NCBI RefSeq assembly: GCF_003589595.1
Contig: NW_020653750.1
Span: 6,479,789-6,543,788, forward strand
Origin: Hyposmocoma kahamanoa
Taxonomy: Eukaryota; Arthropoda; Insecta; Lepidoptera; Cosmopterigidae
Length of the DNA stretch: 64,000 bases
Direction of reading: 5' to 3'
Below the pieces are notes generated by a model. The model saw only the letters and a list, made by a program, of their open reading frames with translations. It had not been told where the DNA came from and searched no databases. How positions within the stretch are numbered: the stretch's first letter is position 1; each line of letters starts with the position of its first letter. Both the position numbers and the translations under genes were made by a program. This document shows, piece after piece, positions 1-10,544 of this stretch.

Positions 1-242
1 ACGGCGATATTTTTTCGCGGCCATTGGTAGCGGTCGTATAAGAATAAATGTTATTTTGACTACGATTTCACGACGCTTCAAAGGCATAATTTTAGAGAGG
101 ATTTTTGTTTCCATTTTTTTTTGTTATAAGTTCCTAATAGTTTTTATTTGAGTTGTTCCTTTGAGATCTAATATGTATGTATATGTATTATGGTATATGT
201 CTAATATTGAGTATTTTATTTCATATCATTATTAGTTCATTA

Positions 243-470
243 TAATAATAATATAATAACGCACACATTCAACATACACTACCTACACTAGGGAAACTCT
301 GTATCACGGGTACCATGGACACACACATAGACAACCACAAATTACACCCAAACTCACGAGTGAAATAAATGTAGGCCATACAAATATTTCTCCCGGCCCG
401 GGAATCGAACCTGGGACCTCTGCGTGGCAGTCCGACATGGCAACCGTTCGTCCACAGAGGCAGTTAAAAA
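243..470 (-). repeat. SINE-A copy (tRNA-derived retroposon)
   Basis: This is a full-length copy of a short retroposon seen eight times in the window. Read on the minus strand, a tRNA-like head at the high-coordinate end has an A-box-like GACGAACGG stretch and the B box GGTTCGATTCC. A body of about 120 bp follows (GTTTGGGTGTAATTTGTGG and related), ending in a TTATTATTAT-type tail. A 9-bp direct repeat AGTTCATTA flanks it at 234-242 and 471-479, the expected target duplication of LINE-mediated insertion. Transcription by RNA polymerase III from the internal promoter is inferred from the boxes. It is not a functional tRNA gene, because no cloverleaf with an anticodon arm is maintained. Confidence 0.85.
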
Positions 471-999
471 AGTTCATTACACATCTTCCTAATAAATTGG
501 GGTCAGTGGGGACCCCATGCGATTAGTTGTATGATTTTCTTTCGTGTTAAGACGGAGTAAAGTTTTCGTAAAATTTGAAATAGTCATGCAGCATGCATTT
601 ATTTTATTTTATTTTATTGATGGATTGTGAAAGAAGATAAAATTTTACAAAAAAAAATGTATGAGAAATGTATGTAGTGATTGTTATGATGGTCTAATGA
701 TTAAAATTGCTTTGTCGCCTTATTTATTCTTATTTTGACAGTTGGCCCACTAGTATTGAAATCAATTCGTGAAGTACAGACGCACATTGTTATTAAAATG
801 TAAAGTACTGCCTTTGAACTGTACAATCACGGACAAAATACACATATTATAACAACAGGTACGTACCTGGATTATTACGTAATAATATGTATAGTCATTA
901 TACTTGTTTACAAGCCATCGCTCTCCTTAACCATATTCAAGGAAAGAGGGCGACCTGCTGCACGACACCACCACCGCAAGTAAGGGCATTTTATTGAGC
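471..999. other. No gene recognised
   Basis: AT-rich sequence with no coding or repeat structure that I can support. Confidence 0.4.
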
Positions 1000-1560
1000 A
1001 TGACCACTCAGGATAATATAGCGGGTAACATTAGAATGTTACTTGTCAGTAGTACCTAGCAAAAAAAGCAATCATATTTCAAACTTGCATTAATTATTTC
1101 CCTGTTGTTTAACATCTCCTTCAGCGAGGCAAATTTTGCTATCGTAGTCGGCACAACATTTTGGACATCATCCGTTCAGCATACGTCCAACTGTTTTGGG
1201 TGTTTCGTCATGGCTTCGCGCCAATTTGATTTTATGCAAGTAAGCCCTAAATGTGCCATGACCAGTACAAATTTGAGCCAAAGTATTTGTAATGTTGATT
1301 TTTACCAGATACTTGAAAGCCGCGGAGACATCGGGAAAAAGCGCTTTGTCACTGCTCCGGTACTTACGTTGGTAATAGCGTGTTTGCCATGCTGATACCG
1401 TACTATTCCCAATAATGCGTTAAGAATAATGGAAAACAATCATAGAATGGTGCTTGTTGGCATGTCAGTGTGGCCGATTTGCCGACTTCGTGTGCTCTTT
1501 CATTTCCAAATATTCAATTGTGTATGAAAAAGTATCTTAAAGTAGATCGATTTTACTTCT
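1000..1560 (-). pseudogene. Decayed LINE ORF2 end (RNase H / C-terminal region)
   Basis: The minus-strand translation of about 1,105-1,395 contains a WQTRYY start and a TGHGTFRAYLHKIKL stretch. This matches the region after the RNase H domain of I/R1-type non-LTR retrotransposons, where a TGHG-F--YLH pattern is typical. An internal stop follows soon after (after GRMLNG), and the cysteine motif usual in this region is not clearly kept. Sequence upstream to about 1,560 may be RNase H but is too degraded to align by eye. No 3' tail was found. This is a guess at clade level; only 'non-LTR element with RNase H' is moderately supported. Confidence 0.5.
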
Positions 1561-2095
1561 GTCTGTGGAGCAAAAGATTGGTAGGCCGTAACATTTACTA
1601 TGCTGCTAAATTCTCTACTGTTTCTATATGTATGGCCTCGTTGTGCTAGGGCTTCCGTAGCTGCTATTCCCTTGTTCTCGACAGGGTTCTCTGTTTGTGC
1701 AGAACCTGCCTGAGTAGGTAGCATGACCCTACTTGTTTCTGCCGTAAAGTAGTCTATGTTCCGGACTTTTCTCATTTAAAGTTAGGGTGAGCCAGAGGCG
1801 AAGTCCGAAAATGTCAAGATATTTAAGTTCATTAATCATTATCGGATATATATCCGATAATTATCCATGCTGATTCATAGTTTTGTCTCTTTAAGTTTTG
1901 ACTAAAAATGACAAAAAGGGAGAAATCTAAATTTATATAGATTTTTCCCTTTTTGTCATTTTCACAAAGAAAAATCTTTCGGAAAACGATGTGGCTTATG
2001 ACTTTTTTGAGATTGACTTTTGACACGTTTGGATACTCTCTAGCGGTAGTAGTATTTTGTTGTTCCAATTTATTTTATGAATATCAAGATATGTT

Positions 2096-3552
2096 ATATT
2101 ATTTATTTATTTATTCTATTTATTCATTTATTTCAGGCAACTAAGGCCCATATAACAAATAGCTTACAGACTAACATACATATTATTATTATTATTGATA
2201 CATACCTTACAAACTAACATACATATAAAATATTAACTATTTACACGAATTACTATTCGGCGACGTGCGACGCAAACAAGTGTCATGTATCGTTCCTCTG
2301 AACCGCCGGAACCTGACACCCTTCGGCCAAAACTCTACCTGCATGAAGGTCGACAGATGGGCCGTTGGGACCCTCACCACAAACGAATTAAAGTTAACGT
2401 TGTGGCGAGACTCCAAACGTTCGACCCTCAGGGTGAATTGGGCTTTCAACCGGATATACTCCACTATATCCTCAGACTTCGTGGAGTAATGCAGTCGAGA
2501 CAGGTACAACTGCGTCGTCGGTATGGCCGCACGAAGCAAGAAGTTCTGTCCCGTTAGAGCTGTGCCACATAGATTTCGGCTGGTGGGTTTCTTTCTTCTC
2601 TTCTCCACCTTTGTGAAGCCGTCCTCGTCGCACCTGTCGGTCTGCCTCTGAGATTTGGCACCTGCGATTCCAGAGACAGGCATTCGGGGTTTACTACCGC
2701 CCTTTGCAGTTTTCCGCAACTCGGGTTTTGAAGTCGCGGTTCCGCTGCTAATAGTCGCGGCAACAGCGGCGTATGCACGCCCGGGCGATGACGTGCATAC
2801 GGGTGACGTAACCTCCGAGGCGGAGGGGCGGGCAGGGGGGCACGGTGCATTGACAACAGCAATGACCGGCGACATACGAGCCGACTCAATACTGCCGACG
2901 GATGCTTTTCGCGCCCCGCGACGCGTGTTGACGTAGGAGACTGTCGGTGACCTACATACCGAAGCGGGGTTGCGTAACAACGCAACTTCGGCACGTAGCT
3001 CACTTATGGAGTTATCCGACGCCTCCAATTTTGACTGAACTTCAGCCAAACTCGACTTCAAGGACGTGATGTCCTTTAACAGCCTGGTGACGTCGACGTG
3101 GTCAAAGGTGACCGGAGGCAACTTGTGCAGCTCCTTCGCCACGAAAGTAGGCACGTCGTCCGGATCGGTATTCTTCAAGAATGCAGTAACATCCTGGACA
3201 CTCTTCAAGCCTCCATCCCTCCGACGAGATGGCATCTGCTGCGCTTTGCCGCAGCTCTGGAACAGCAGCATCTTGCCACTGCAAATCTCATCTTCGTTGA
3301 AATTAGATTTGCAGATCTGCTCGATGCTGACTTCATCCATTGTGTCGATGGCATTCTGCACGAATGCCAGAAACTCATTGACAATGAGTTGTTGGGAACA
3401 CATTGTCACTTACGTACATGCAGCAGCCTAAGCCGCGCAAAATCGCGAATTAAAATAATTCTCACAAAGTAGTGCAGCGCGTCCGTTTCCGATCGCACAT
3501 TGAACACGACTGATTGACTTTTATAAGTTATCAAGATTGACTGTTATAAGTT
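2096..3552 (-). mobile_element. ORF1-only non-LTR retrotransposon (HAL1-like LINE derivative)
   Basis: Read on the minus strand it has a 5' leader of about 140 bp containing TCAGTCGTG and GATCGGAAACGGACG, the initiator/downstream-promoter style seen in LINE 5' ends. One long ORF follows, then a 3' UTR of about 140 bp (2,096-2,236) ending in a TAAATAAATAAA tail. No endonuclease or reverse transcriptase lies between ORF1 and the tail. The flanks carry a 13-bp direct repeat, ATCAAG(A/G)TATGTT, at 2,083-2,095 and 3,553-3,565 with 12 of 13 bases matching. A short direct duplication near the 5' end (around 3,517-3,556, TTATAAGTTATCAAG twice) is unexplained. Confidence 0.65.
2237..3409 (-). CDS. LINE ORF1-type protein, 390 aa
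   Basis: This is an uninterrupted 390-residue ORF on the minus strand. Residues about 60-105 hold a segment rich in the pattern FLKNTDPDDVPTFVAKELHK that occurs in ORF1-like proteins of arthropod non-LTR elements. Residues about 105-148 form a heptad-like coiled coil (LLKDITSLKSSLAEVQSKL). Residues about 150-285 are basic and rich in Ser/Pro/Ala. Residues about 297-375 look like an RRM-type nucleic-acid-binding domain (start LYLSRLHYSTKSEDIVEYI, then FWPKGVRFRRFRG). No CCHC knuckle is seen at the C terminus. The expected role is RNA binding in a retrotransposon particle. The usual partner ORF2 is missing downstream. The family comparison is from memory, so the exact clade is open. Confidence 0.6.
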   Translation of the reverse strand: MTMCSQQLIVNEFLAFVQNAIDTMDEVSIEQICKSNFNEDEICSGKMLLFQSCGKAQQMPSRRRDGGLKSVQDVTAFLKNTDPDDVPTFVAKELHKLPPVTFDHVDVTRLLKDITSLKSSLAEVQSKLEASDNSISELRAEVALLRNPASVCRSPTVSYVNTRRGARKASVGSIESARMSPVIAVVNAPCPPARPSASEVTSPVCTSSPGRAYAAVAATISSGTATSKPELRKTAKGGSKPRMPVSGIAGAKSQRQTDRCDEDGFTKVEKRRKKPTSRNLCGTALTGQNFLLRAAIPTTQLYLSRLHYSTKSEDIVEYIRLKAQFTLRVERLESRHNVNFNSFVVRVPTAHLSTFMQVEFWPKGVRFRRFRGTIHDTCLRRTSPNSNSCK

Positions 3553-3606
3553 ATCAAGGTATGTTTTTTATTAAGATCACGATAATTATTATCACTTTGA
3601 AGCCTG

Positions 3607-4976
3607 GTAAGAGGAGATTTAAATATTAATGGATCCCACACGTCCGTTACCATGCGGATTTATTTTATCACATATAGGCACCATGCCGTGTGGGATACCA
3701 CTTCTGTCCCAACTGCAATGCCACTTTTTGTCACCGCCATGTGCCCATGTACTGTCTCTTAGTCGGCATGAAGGTCATGAAAAGAATCTTTTTAATTGAT
3801 CAACTTTTCACTTTTTAAATAAAGGAAACAATTTTATGATTCAACATATTGATTAAAAAATGCTAGTTACATTTTTATTAAGGACCATGGCAAAAAAAAC
3901 GTGTATGTATTCTAAATGTTGTATGCAATAATACAACCAACATTTCACTAAACTAATCAGTTGGCGTCATAGAAATCTAAACAAGCCTATTTATTTAGAT
4001 TTCTGTGGTTGGCGTATACTATTTTAAGGATAGATTCATAGACTGAATGCATGAGTTCATTAAATGAATAATGTTTTTTGTAATCGGATTACATTTGCTA
4101 CATTAAATTACTGTACAGTAATATTGTTATCATCATAAGTTTCTTATTTCAATAATTTATTTGTTTTGATATTGGCTGTTTGGTTTAGGCCTCAAAAGGA
4201 ACTGCTTTGGTATTTTTTTACTTATTGAGTATGTTTATATTGCGCGAATAAGTGTAACACCTAATTACATCACTGTGGGGATTTATGTTGAATTCCTTAA
4301 CTGTATCTTTGAAATTGAAAGACTGTCTATTGTATTTTTGGCCTTTGAATTTGACATTTTGTTTATCTATTTAATGAAATAAAAACAAATGAATGAAATG
4401 CATGCCAGAATTCTTTCTGGGAAAAATTAAAATTTATTTATTGATAAAATATTAGATAAATATTTTATGAAGAACATAATGATACTAAATTTTATTAATT
4501 TTTTGTTTTGCCTTTGTTTTCTATAGCGAATATAAAAAGTACAATAGCGTAAAAGCACCTATTGACATTAAAAATAATGTATTCTGTTGTTTTGTTTCAT
4601 CACAGTCGAAGAAAAAAGCATTGTTTAATTATTATATTATAAATATATTTTTTACATTAAATATTTTATTAAATGGATCGTTTTACATCTTTCTTGAAAA
4701 ATTTACCATTTAACGCTATTTTACCATAATGGTTATAGTAGCGTAAATTTAAAAGAAAACAATGTTTGTTCAATGGTAAATAAAAATATTCTTGGGACAT
4801 CTTGAACGATTTCGAAATGCTCCAAGAATATATGAATATCCCAACTGCAAGCTTCATTTAAAAGCTAAACATACACTAGATTGGGCCAAATGACACTACA
4901 CCGGCTGTCTAAGTGTGCCTATTTGCGACTGCATTCAAAACTTTGATATGCAGGGTGAAATCGAGAAGCAAATTTA
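3607..4976. other. No gene recognised
   Basis: Very AT-rich sequence. A moderately GC-rich patch at about 3,640-3,780 (GCACCATGCCGTGTGGGATA) may be part of an unidentified repeat. Only short ORFs without recognisable domains are present. Confidence 0.4.
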
Positions 4977-5205
4977 ACTGCCTCCGTGGCCGAACGGTTA
5001 CCATGCCGGACTGCCACGCAGAGGTCTCAGGTTCGATTCCCGGGCCGAGAGAAATAATTGTATGGCCTACAATTATTTCTCTCGTGAGTTTGGGTGTAAT
5101 TTGTGGTTGTCTATGTGTGTGTCCATGGCACCCGCGACACAGGGTTTCCCTAGTGCGGGGCTATGTTGAGTGTGTGCGTTATTTATTTAATTTGTATTTT
5201 TATTT
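4977..5205 (+). repeat. SINE-A copy
   Basis: The tRNA-like head starts at AACTGCCTCCGTGGCCGAAC, with the B box GGTTCGATTCC near 5,031. The body ends in TGTGTGCGTTATTTATTTAA. The copy is complete, and the head is one of the best preserved in the window. Confidence 0.85.
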
Positions 5206-6486
5206 TAACTAAAATAAAATTAATAGTACAGCAATAAAATATAATAAAATTGAAAACAATATTCGTCATCATTAGCCTGAACTTCACGTGCTGCAATTTA
5301 TAGGTCTTCCGTAGTTTGTGCCATTTTCACTTATTTACAGCCCGCGAGTTTGGCGATGTCGTGTATTCTTATCTTATCTCGTTGTAAGACGTGTCATGTT
5401 ACTGTAGTCACTGCTTGGCCATTTATACGACATTAGGCCAGGATCCTAAGTTTGCTAATTTTAAATCATCTCAGTTGTGTGTAAAAACAGTTCCAATGGC
5501 AGGATTTTGTACGTTTGGTATTCTGATAAAAGTTAGGAGTAGTGGCTTGCCAATGTCTAGCCATCGAGCTACTATTCAACCGCCTTTACAATGTTTTAGT
5601 ATTCTAATCTTCAATGGCGTTAAGTAATATATTATAATTTTAGTGTTAACTAACATTAGTACTTTCTTCTTCCCATCTTATAAAGCGGTTCCAACTGAAA
5701 ACTAGCGCTACAGCAGGCGAGCTGTGACATATGCTGAGTTGGTTTCGTTTCAGCTTATATGTAATAATTACTTTATTTTGTTCTGTACAAGTCTTAATAA
5801 GCTGAATAAACGTTTCATTCTTTCTTCTTTCAATGGCAAGTCGATGGCACGTCGATGGCACGTCGATGGCGTAGTCTACTAATAAAATGATTTGACATAA
5901 TATACATTTCGTTTGAAGATTAAATTGCTGATTAAACGAGATAAAAGAGAAGAATTAAGATATACATAGTAATTTCCATGATAATTTTAGTAAGACAACA
6001 ACGATCGTTAGTGATCGAATGAATGAATGACATTACTGCCATTTCACTGACGCTCTATTTAAAAAACTTATAATTGCAATACTATCTCAGTAATAAAATG
6101 AACAAACCAATGAGCAGATTTGGGGCCCTGAGCTGTTAAAAAACAAAATCCCCATTTGCTTAGGTTTGGCTGGATGGTTATGATACGGTGCGGCACGAGT
6201 ATCATACAAGATCGTAGTCGAATTTTGGCATATCTAAGTTCTAAAATGAAACGATATAGTCTGCGGGTGCACGGTCTGCCTCTGCCACTTGAATTAGCAT
6301 GCAATTTTCCATACTTTGAACACATTTAATCCGATATTACGAGCGCAGTTGCTCCCAATTTCCATTTGAATACATTGTTATAGTTATGCACTGGATTCTG
6401 TTTTTGAATTTGTTAGTGAAATCTTACACTGTTAATTTACGTTTTGTGGTTTTTTTATTGTTGTGTATGGTGTAAGTTTATACTTA
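5206..6486. other. No gene recognised
   Basis: AT-rich, with only short unsupported ORFs. GTCGATGGCACGTCGATGGC at about 5,840-5,870 is a tiny tandem repeat (period about 11). Confidence 0.4.
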
Positions 6487-6689
6487 GCAGTAGAGCTTCT
6501 TATGAAAGAGTATAACGTACTAATGTGACCCATAAGCAGTAATTTGCGTATGTCTCAGGGTGACGAGCGCAGTAGCTGTCAGATCTTTGCGATTTAAAAC
6601 TCTGGGTGGCACTGCAACTGCTATAAACAGGCGTGCCATTTACCACTAGGCGCACGACTTCTTCGTGCCGTCACTAAATATCATAAAAA
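6487..6689 (+). repeat. Family-B repeat copy, internally deleted
   Basis: It starts with TAGCAGTAGAGCTTCTTATG and ends with CACTAAATATCATAAAAAG. The central part (TTCCGGTTTTGAAGG region) is missing compared with complete copies such as 58,058-58,360. The A-rich 3' end points to an RNA intermediate. Confidence 0.75.
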
Positions 6690-7079
6690 GAAATATTTGC
6701 AAACATAGTTCTTTCCAACGGGCACGGTGGACCGCACCTTGAGATATACAATGAGACAAAATAGATGTTTAATGGTCGATGTTAAATAGCTACGCTAGTA
6801 ATAACTTGTTTTAAATTTTAACCTTAACACTCTATGATGTGATGAGAAATATTTTTTATAATATAATTGTAATATTTTCCTGGTAAAGTGATTTTAACTT
6901 TGATTTACTTAATCTGTCAATTGCAAATTGTTTATACATTTAGAGTATGTACCTTACTGAGATTAAAAAAAAAGAGACTATTTGTTGAAAATTATACTTT
7001 AAATTTGCGATTTACTAAAGTTCATTATAAACGGTTTGACCTGCAACTGAAAGTACAGTCTGACTAGAAATGAAACTAT
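6690..7079. other. No gene recognised
   Basis: AT-rich sequence with nothing supportable. Confidence 0.4.
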
Positions 7080-7345
7080 TTTAGTAGATTTAAGAGCGAA
7101 CGCCACACGCCATGTTTTGTGAAATTACTCCACTAGTTTGTTATAAGTATTAATACAAAGATCGAACAGTCAGAAAAAATTCCTTCGATCCGGCCGGATT
7201 CGAACCGACGTCTTCTAGCATGCCGTGCCAGACGCTATACCAACTAAGCCACGGAATGAACCAGCGGACCTCACGAATTTTTCTATGTGCTTGTTGTCGT
7301 GTCTTTGTATTTGGTTTTTCAACGACTTTTTGGTCGTAGCGCCAT
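7080..7345 (-). repeat. SINE-C copy (tRNA-like)
   Basis: Read on the minus strand it opens near an AGATGGCGCTACGACC block. It then has a tRNA-like core with the A-box-like TGGCTTAGTTGG and B box GGTTCGAATCC (about 7,195-7,250). The rest runs through TCTGACTGTTCGATCTTTG to ACTAGTGGAGTAATTTCACA. The same order of blocks recurs at 14,640-14,860 and 15,000-15,275, so this is an interspersed family and not a tRNA gene. Confidence 0.7.
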
Positions 7346-7387
7346 CTATGAAAGTTTTATCACTATATATTATAACACACATCTATG

Positions 7388-7483
7388 ATAGCGTCTGGCA
7401 CGGTACGCTAGGAGACGTCGGTTCGAAACCGACCGGATCGAAGGATTTTTTTCTGACTGTTCGATCTTTGTATTAATACTTAT
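7388..7483 (+). repeat. Inverted partial SINE-C copy
   Basis: About 96 bp running from ATAGCGTCTGGCACGG through GGTTCGAAACC to TGTATTAATACTTAT. It is the near-perfect reverse complement of 7,143-7,238, leaving a spacer of about 149 bp. The pair would fold into a long hairpin. It arose either by head-to-head insertion of two SINE-C copies or by local inverted duplication. Confidence 0.7.
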
Positions 7484-7899
7484 CGCGTATGATTGTTTAT
7501 GCAAATAAATTAATGCGATATAGATATCGATATAAAATAAAATAGTTTGTAATTTTATTCCTGTTCTACTAATAGAATTGTTAAGTATTTTTCAATAACC
7601 ATTCAATTCAAAAGGGCGTTTAGTTGTGAGGGCTTATTGACTATTTCACTGAAGAGGCTTTGACAAAAGAGACCCGGTCTACTGCGATTATCGCACCCCG
7701 GGACAATGCCCGGTCTTACTCCGTTATACCCGGCTATATCACCGGGTATAATTATTCAATTTGTTGCCCAAACCCTTTTGACTTAATTAATAAATTAAGA
7801 CATACGAGTGTGAACGTCTGCGCTGAGTTTTATAATATTATTTAAAAACCAAACGTGAACAAGCAAGTATTTGTTTATTTCGTATTTAGTTTTGTTACG
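7484..7899. other. No gene recognised
   Basis: It contains a short GC-rich patch with repeated CCCGG/CCGGG strings at about 7,690-7,750. No gene is supported. Confidence 0.4.
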
Positions 7900-8060
7900 A
7901 ATTAATAAATATTGTTGTAATGTGCCAGACAACTCAGAATATCGTGTCCAGAAACAAAGTTCATTTCCCGAATTGGTCCTACCGGGAATCGAACCAGTAA
8001 CTTCTTCATCCAGTGTTCACAGTGCAAACAGTTGGTTACATAATTTTAGTAAATAGGGAT
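7900..8060 (-). repeat. SINE-D copy (tRNA-like)
   Basis: The minus strand has a tRNA-like 3' half with B box GGTTCGATTCC, then CAATTCGGGAAATGAAC, and the 3' end TGTCTGGCACATTAC. It aligns with 33,484-33,690 and shares its 3' end with 55,795-55,905. Confidence 0.6.
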
Positions 8061-8305
8061 CAACGTTCATCTTTGCGAATGAGGATTACAGGTTAGAAAA
8101 ATTTTGTTCCTGAGTTCAAAGTTAGTTTATTTACTCCATTTATATCTTGAATTAGAAAGCTTTTTGTTCGTATTATTCATATCTTCGTAATTTTAGTAAT
8201 TATCGAGAAACCACATTATTTTTCTTTGAAAAATATAAAAATGTTGAATAGTTGAACTAGTATTGTTCAACTAATTATCCTCCAAAAACATATTGTAATA
8301 GTAGT

Positions 8306-8683
8306 ACGATTCGAAATTATCAAGATATCTATTTCTTTGATAACTGTAATGATAATTATCTGATAGTTATCTGATAATTATCCGATAATCATCGGATAAT
8401 TATCTATGATGATTCGTAGTTTTGCCTTTTTAATTACTGGCTAAACATTACAAAATTACACTTACACGTTAAGAAAAATCATTAAACACAATTACACATT
8501 AAGGTAAATCATTAGGAAAACGATAACGTTTGTGACTTTTTTGATATCGACATTGCTAGCGATACCATTTTGTTGTTCCAATTAATTTTACAAACATTAA
8601 GATAATTATCAAGGCGCATTTGTCAAGATAATTATCGTGATAATTATCAATATAATCAATGATAATTAATACTTCGAATCCTG
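8306..8683. mobile_element. MITE copy 2 (MULE-like), complete
   Basis: A 378-bp non-coding element. The ends are inverted copies around GATTCGAA (8,308-8,315) and TTCGAATC (8,673-8,680). A perfect 9-bp direct repeat AATAGTAGT flanks it at 8,297-8,305 and 8,684-8,692. The interior carries many GATAATTATC-type palindromes. A 9-bp duplication is the usual size for Mutator-like elements; that assignment rests on duplication length and structure only. Confidence 0.65.
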
Positions 8684-8692
8684 AATAGTAGT

Positions 8693-9490
8693 GATAACTT
8701 TTCAAACTTGTTCAATATGTTGCGTGTCTACAATAAAATAATGAAAGTCAAAAGCTTACCCAGATAAAATAACCCCCATTTAACTTTCCCGACCTTTGTT
8801 TTTGGTACAGCTTTTATCATTCAACATTTGATTACCGAAATTTCAATGTTCAAGGAAACCTGACATTAACATGATTCTGATGGTAAATACTGGATACCAG
8901 TTAGTAATGATGAGGGTTAGGTTTTAATTTAAACTTTGAGAGGCTTATTAGAACTTAAGGTATTCTATTTAAAGACGGGTACACAATCAGATAGATAATT
9001 TAATCGCTTTTGCTTATAAAATTTCTTAAGTTTTGTTGTTGGTTGTTACGCATTAGAAATTAATTATTTTTTTTGAACCTAAATCGCGTTTATTTGTTTT
9101 TTTTTAAACAAACCAACGTTCCGGGAGCCTTACAGGCTCAAAGGCCACGGCTGACACCGAAATTTTTTTGTCTAAAAAAACAATTATCGACTATGAAAAG
9201 TAAGGAATATTTTGTCGTAATGGAAACTGTTTCTTACTAAAAAAATATCCCTACAAAATGTTACGACACTTAAAATTCGATGCTTCGACGAAATTATTAC
9301 CCTTTTATAATCACTATGTTATGTATATCGACAGTGGAAATTTGAAATGCCCTAAGAGATATTTTGTCGTGAGGTCATTTTCCATTGCGATAAAATGTCC
9401 CTTACGCATTTTTGAAATTTGAATCACATCACATCATCGATATACATAATAAAGCGATTTAAATCCGAAAAAAAATGCCATTACTATACT
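8693..9490. other. Intergenic; contains repeat-F segment
   Basis: No gene is seen. The part at about 9,060-9,180 (GTTTATTTGTTTTTTTTTAA, then ACAAACCAAC and a GGGAGCC..ACAGG block) matches 36,065-36,180, so it is a diverged interspersed repeat (family F). Confidence 0.5.
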
Positions 9491-9496
9491 ACGTGA

Positions 9497-9625
9497 CGGG
9501 CGCAATGGCAGCGCCTCTCAGATCTTTGCGATTTAAAGTGGCACTACGAGTGGCACTGCAACTGTCATGGACCGGCGTGTAGCTTACCACCAGGCGCAAG
9601 ACTTGATAACCCGTCAATTAAAGAC
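9497..9625 (+). repeat. Family-B repeat, 3' half
   Basis: It starts at GACGGGCGCAATGGCAGCG and continues through TTTGCGATTTAAAG to ACCACCAGGCGCAAGACTTG. The 5' half is missing, as expected for a 5'-truncated retroposon. Confidence 0.7.
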
Positions 9626-9739
9626 TTTTTACATGGGACAATTCATACCTCAAATCGCAAAAAGAAATCTATCAGCTGTAATACATTAACCAATACACGT
9701 GTAACAAAAAAAAATCACTACGTGTATTTATTTAATTTT

Positions 9740-10530
9740 AACTTCGTTTGAATTTGACACTTAAGGCAGTCTCCGATTGGGGAGATGCCAATCTTGTCAA
9801 ATTTAATGCTAATAAAACGCAGGCGTGTCTTTTCTCCACTAAACAGAGTCCCTTTCACCTGACTCCGACTTTTCGTGATATATCCATACCGATAGCCCAT
9901 CGTCTTCACTTCGACAATCTGAACTTCGGCAGTTACATTTAATCCATGGCCAAAAATGCAGCCAAGAAGCTTGGCATCCCTTTCAAGGTGAGGCGACACT
10001 TCGCTTCAGCTGTATCATGCACAAGTTCGGTCGTGTGTGGAGTACTGCTGCCACTTATGGGATGGCTCTGCTAAATACCGACAGGCCACCTTGGATTCAA
10101 TAGACAAGCGTGCTAAGAGGCTTATAGGTGACTCGCAACTAATAGAGGCGAAACTGCAGACCCTTGAACACCGCCGTAGAGTTGCCAGCTTATCGGTATT
10201 CTACAGGATATATCACGGAGAGTGTGCGATGGAATTGCATGATTCCGCCTTCCCCTTTCCATCATCGGAAGACTAGACGTGGGCGGGGGTTCCACCCCTA
10301 TGTTGTGGATGTTCCCCGGATTCGCACGAAGCATTTCGCTTCCACATTTGTATGGCGAGCGGCTAGGGAGTGAAATTTCCTACTTGCAGACTTATTCCCC
10401 GAACTCTATAACTTGGATCGTTTCAAGGCGTGAGTGAATAGGCATTATTTATGTGTGCATGCTACATCCTCGACATCGTCGCCACTTTCCATCAGGTGAG
10501 ATGGAGGTCAAATGCGCACTTATTTTTTAT
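9740..10530 (+). pseudogene. 5'-truncated LINE (Jockey/CR1-like) RT C-terminal region
   Basis: The frames join to give the end of a non-LTR reverse transcriptase. There is a WGDANLVKFNANKTQACLFS stretch (the region after the catalytic palm), then YCCHLWDGSAKYRQATLDSI, a KRLIGD segment, and a C-terminal VWRAARE with LFPELYN. At least one stop (after VWRAARE) and frameshifts break it. The 3' end is marked by GATGGAGGTCAAATGCGCAC and an A-run at about 10,530. It is the same family as the minus-strand copy at 37,295-38,576, with the same 3' end. The catalytic YxDD region is not present because of the 5' truncation. Confidence 0.75.
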
Positions 10531-10544
10531 TAAAAAAAAAACAT

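Larger units (their letters stand above)
1801..3606. mobile_element. MITE copy 1 (MULE-like), interrupted by a LINE
   Basis: The left part (about 1,801-2,095) and right part (about 3,553-3,606) together match the uninterrupted copy at 8,306-8,683. They share a left end of the type TCCGAAAATGTCAAGATAT, a central segment with GATTCATAGTTTTG and CGGAAAACGATG, the TTGTTGTTCCAATT block, and a right end ACTTTGAAGCCTG. The middle holds a near-perfect palindrome (1,905-1,962) built on AAAATGACAAAAAGGGA. The two parts are separated by the ORF1-only LINE. There is no coding capacity, so it is non-autonomous. Its own target duplication is too degraded to call. Confidence 0.7.

Noticed and set aside
2554..3003. 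149-codon ORF on the minus strand
   Set aside because: It overlaps the 390-aa ORF1 in another frame and is rich in Arg/Pro from GC-rich sequence; a shadow.
4977..5055. Possible tRNA gene
   Set aside because: A and B boxes are present, but the same sequence with the same 3' body recurs eight times with target duplication, so it is a SINE head.
7185..7258. Possible tRNA gene on the minus strand
   Set aside because: Same non-tRNA flanks recur at 14.6 and 15.0 kb; it is part of SINE-C.
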